From Bacteroidales bacterium UBA1035 (GTDB taxonomy: Bacteria; Bacteroidota; Bacteroidia; Bacteroidales; Dysgonomonadaceae), in contig DCEG01000049.1 in assembly GCA_002316835.1 (NCBI GenBank), positions 9,346 through 15,069 on the forward strand: a stretch of 5,724 nucleotides of DNA, read 5' to 3'. The position numbers and the translations under genes are program-made. Under the pieces are notes generated by a model. The model did not search any database, was not told the origin of the DNA, and saw only the letters and a program-made list of their open reading frames with translations. Shown here piece after piece: positions 5,254 to 5,724 of the stretch (positions are counted from its first letter, which is position 1; each line of letters starts with the position of its first letter).

Positions 5254-5724
5254 TTAATACTGTCTTTCCAAAATCCAAAGATCGTTGAAAGGAACGCCGT
5301 ATGTTTTTCTCAAATAATCGGTATTACCCAATGCAGAGTATTTTTGATAAATTTCGTCGCGTTTTGCAGCAGCCGATGCTTTATCATCGTAACTGGCCAC
5401 GATTACCCTGTACATACCTTGTTCATTTTCAGCCAAAATTACCGGATAACCTTCGTTTTGCATTCTGGTTTTCAGCGATTCAGCATTCAATTTTACACTT
5501 AAAGAAGCTATTACCACACTGAAGTTCTTTAAGTTCGCGGCATCCGAAGCAAGAACCGGTTCAACTTTCTCTTTTCTTACAGATACTTCAACCGGCGGTA
5601 AAGTAGCAGCATCTTTTACAACTGTGGGCTGTGACGCTGTTTGTTGCATTTCTCTTTCCTTGGCAGCTTCATATACTTGTTTATATGCACTTTGTTTTGG
5701 TTTACAGGAAATTGCTAAAACCAA
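5254..5724 (-). CDS. SPOR-domain lipoprotein, N-terminus cut by the window edge
   Basis: The last 157 codons or so of a longer gene that enters from the right edge; the true start is outside the window. The first visible residues, VLAISCKPKQSAY, look like the end of a lipoprotein signal peptide, with Cys as the lipidated residue. Only about 10-15 residues should therefore be missing. A charged helical stretch (KQVYEAAKEREMQQ) and a linker of about 50 residues follow. The SPOR domain occupies about residues 67-145 of the visible part: FSVVIASL, a helix with ESLKTRMQNEGYP, then YRVIVASYDDKASAAAKRDEI and a final LWILERQY. SPOR domains bind glycan strands of peptidoglycan lacking stem peptides, usually at division septa. 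A lipidated form would be anchored in the inner or outer membrane and reach into the periplasm. The lipobox is not ideal, with Ala at -3 where Leu is usual. It is followed by its own terminator. The precise role is unknown. Confidence 0.85.
   Translation of the reverse strand: MVLAISCKPKQSAYKQVYEAAKEREMQQTASQPTVVKDAATLPPVEVSVRKEKVEPVLASDAANLKNFSVVIASLSVKLNAESLKTRMQNEGYPVILAENEQGMYRVIVASYDDKASAAAKRDEIYQKYSALGNTDYLRKTYGVPFNDLWILERQY

Noticed and set aside
5053..5502. Plus-strand open frame of about 149 codons
   Set aside because: It spans a terminator and lies antisense to parts of two well-supported genes; no domain is recognisable.

Overview
The window looks like ordinary chromosomal DNA from a Bacteroidota bacterium, most likely order Bacteroidales (a Dysgonomonas/Proteiniphilum/Paludibacter-like genome is a guess from general style). 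The signs are AT-rich intergenic DNA, several exact matches to the Bacteroidetes -7 promoter element TAnnTTTG, start codons behind A-rich leaders with no clear Shine-Dalgarno sequence, and gene families typical of the group: a DUF4230 protein, a FadL/OmpP1-like outer-membrane barrel, a Tyr/Trp- and Ser-rich secreted protein, and a SPOR lipoprotein.

Layout: bases 1-235 are intergenic, with an inverted repeat and a promoter that drives a rightward DUF4230 membrane-protein gene (236-1021). All other genes run leftward. In transcription order they are a SPOR-domain lipoprotein cut by the right window edge (5724-5254), a PhnP-like metallo-beta-lactamase-fold phosphodiesterase (5129-4368), a 459-residue low-complexity secreted protein (4154-2775), and a FadL/OmpP1-type barrel (2673-1096). 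Rho-independent terminators follow the lipoprotein, low-complexity and barrel genes. The last one lies between the convergent barrel and DUF4230 genes.

Three of the four leftward genes encode envelope or exported proteins. The low-complexity protein and the barrel are adjacent and co-oriented, about 100 bp apart, with a hairpin terminator between them. The barrel has no recognisable promoter of its own, so it may depend partly on readthrough. The metallo-hydrolase has all expected metal ligands but no phosphonate genes nearby, so its substrate is open.

The most unusual item is the low-complexity protein. After a signal peptide and an ordered N-terminal part it has about 100 residues that are nearly half Tyr/Trp, built on a 9-residue (27-bp) repeat, then about 220 residues that are nearly half Ser with regular Arg. 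There is no cysteine. I see no mobile element, CRISPR array, tRNA or rRNA, and no gene-free stretch over 300 bases.
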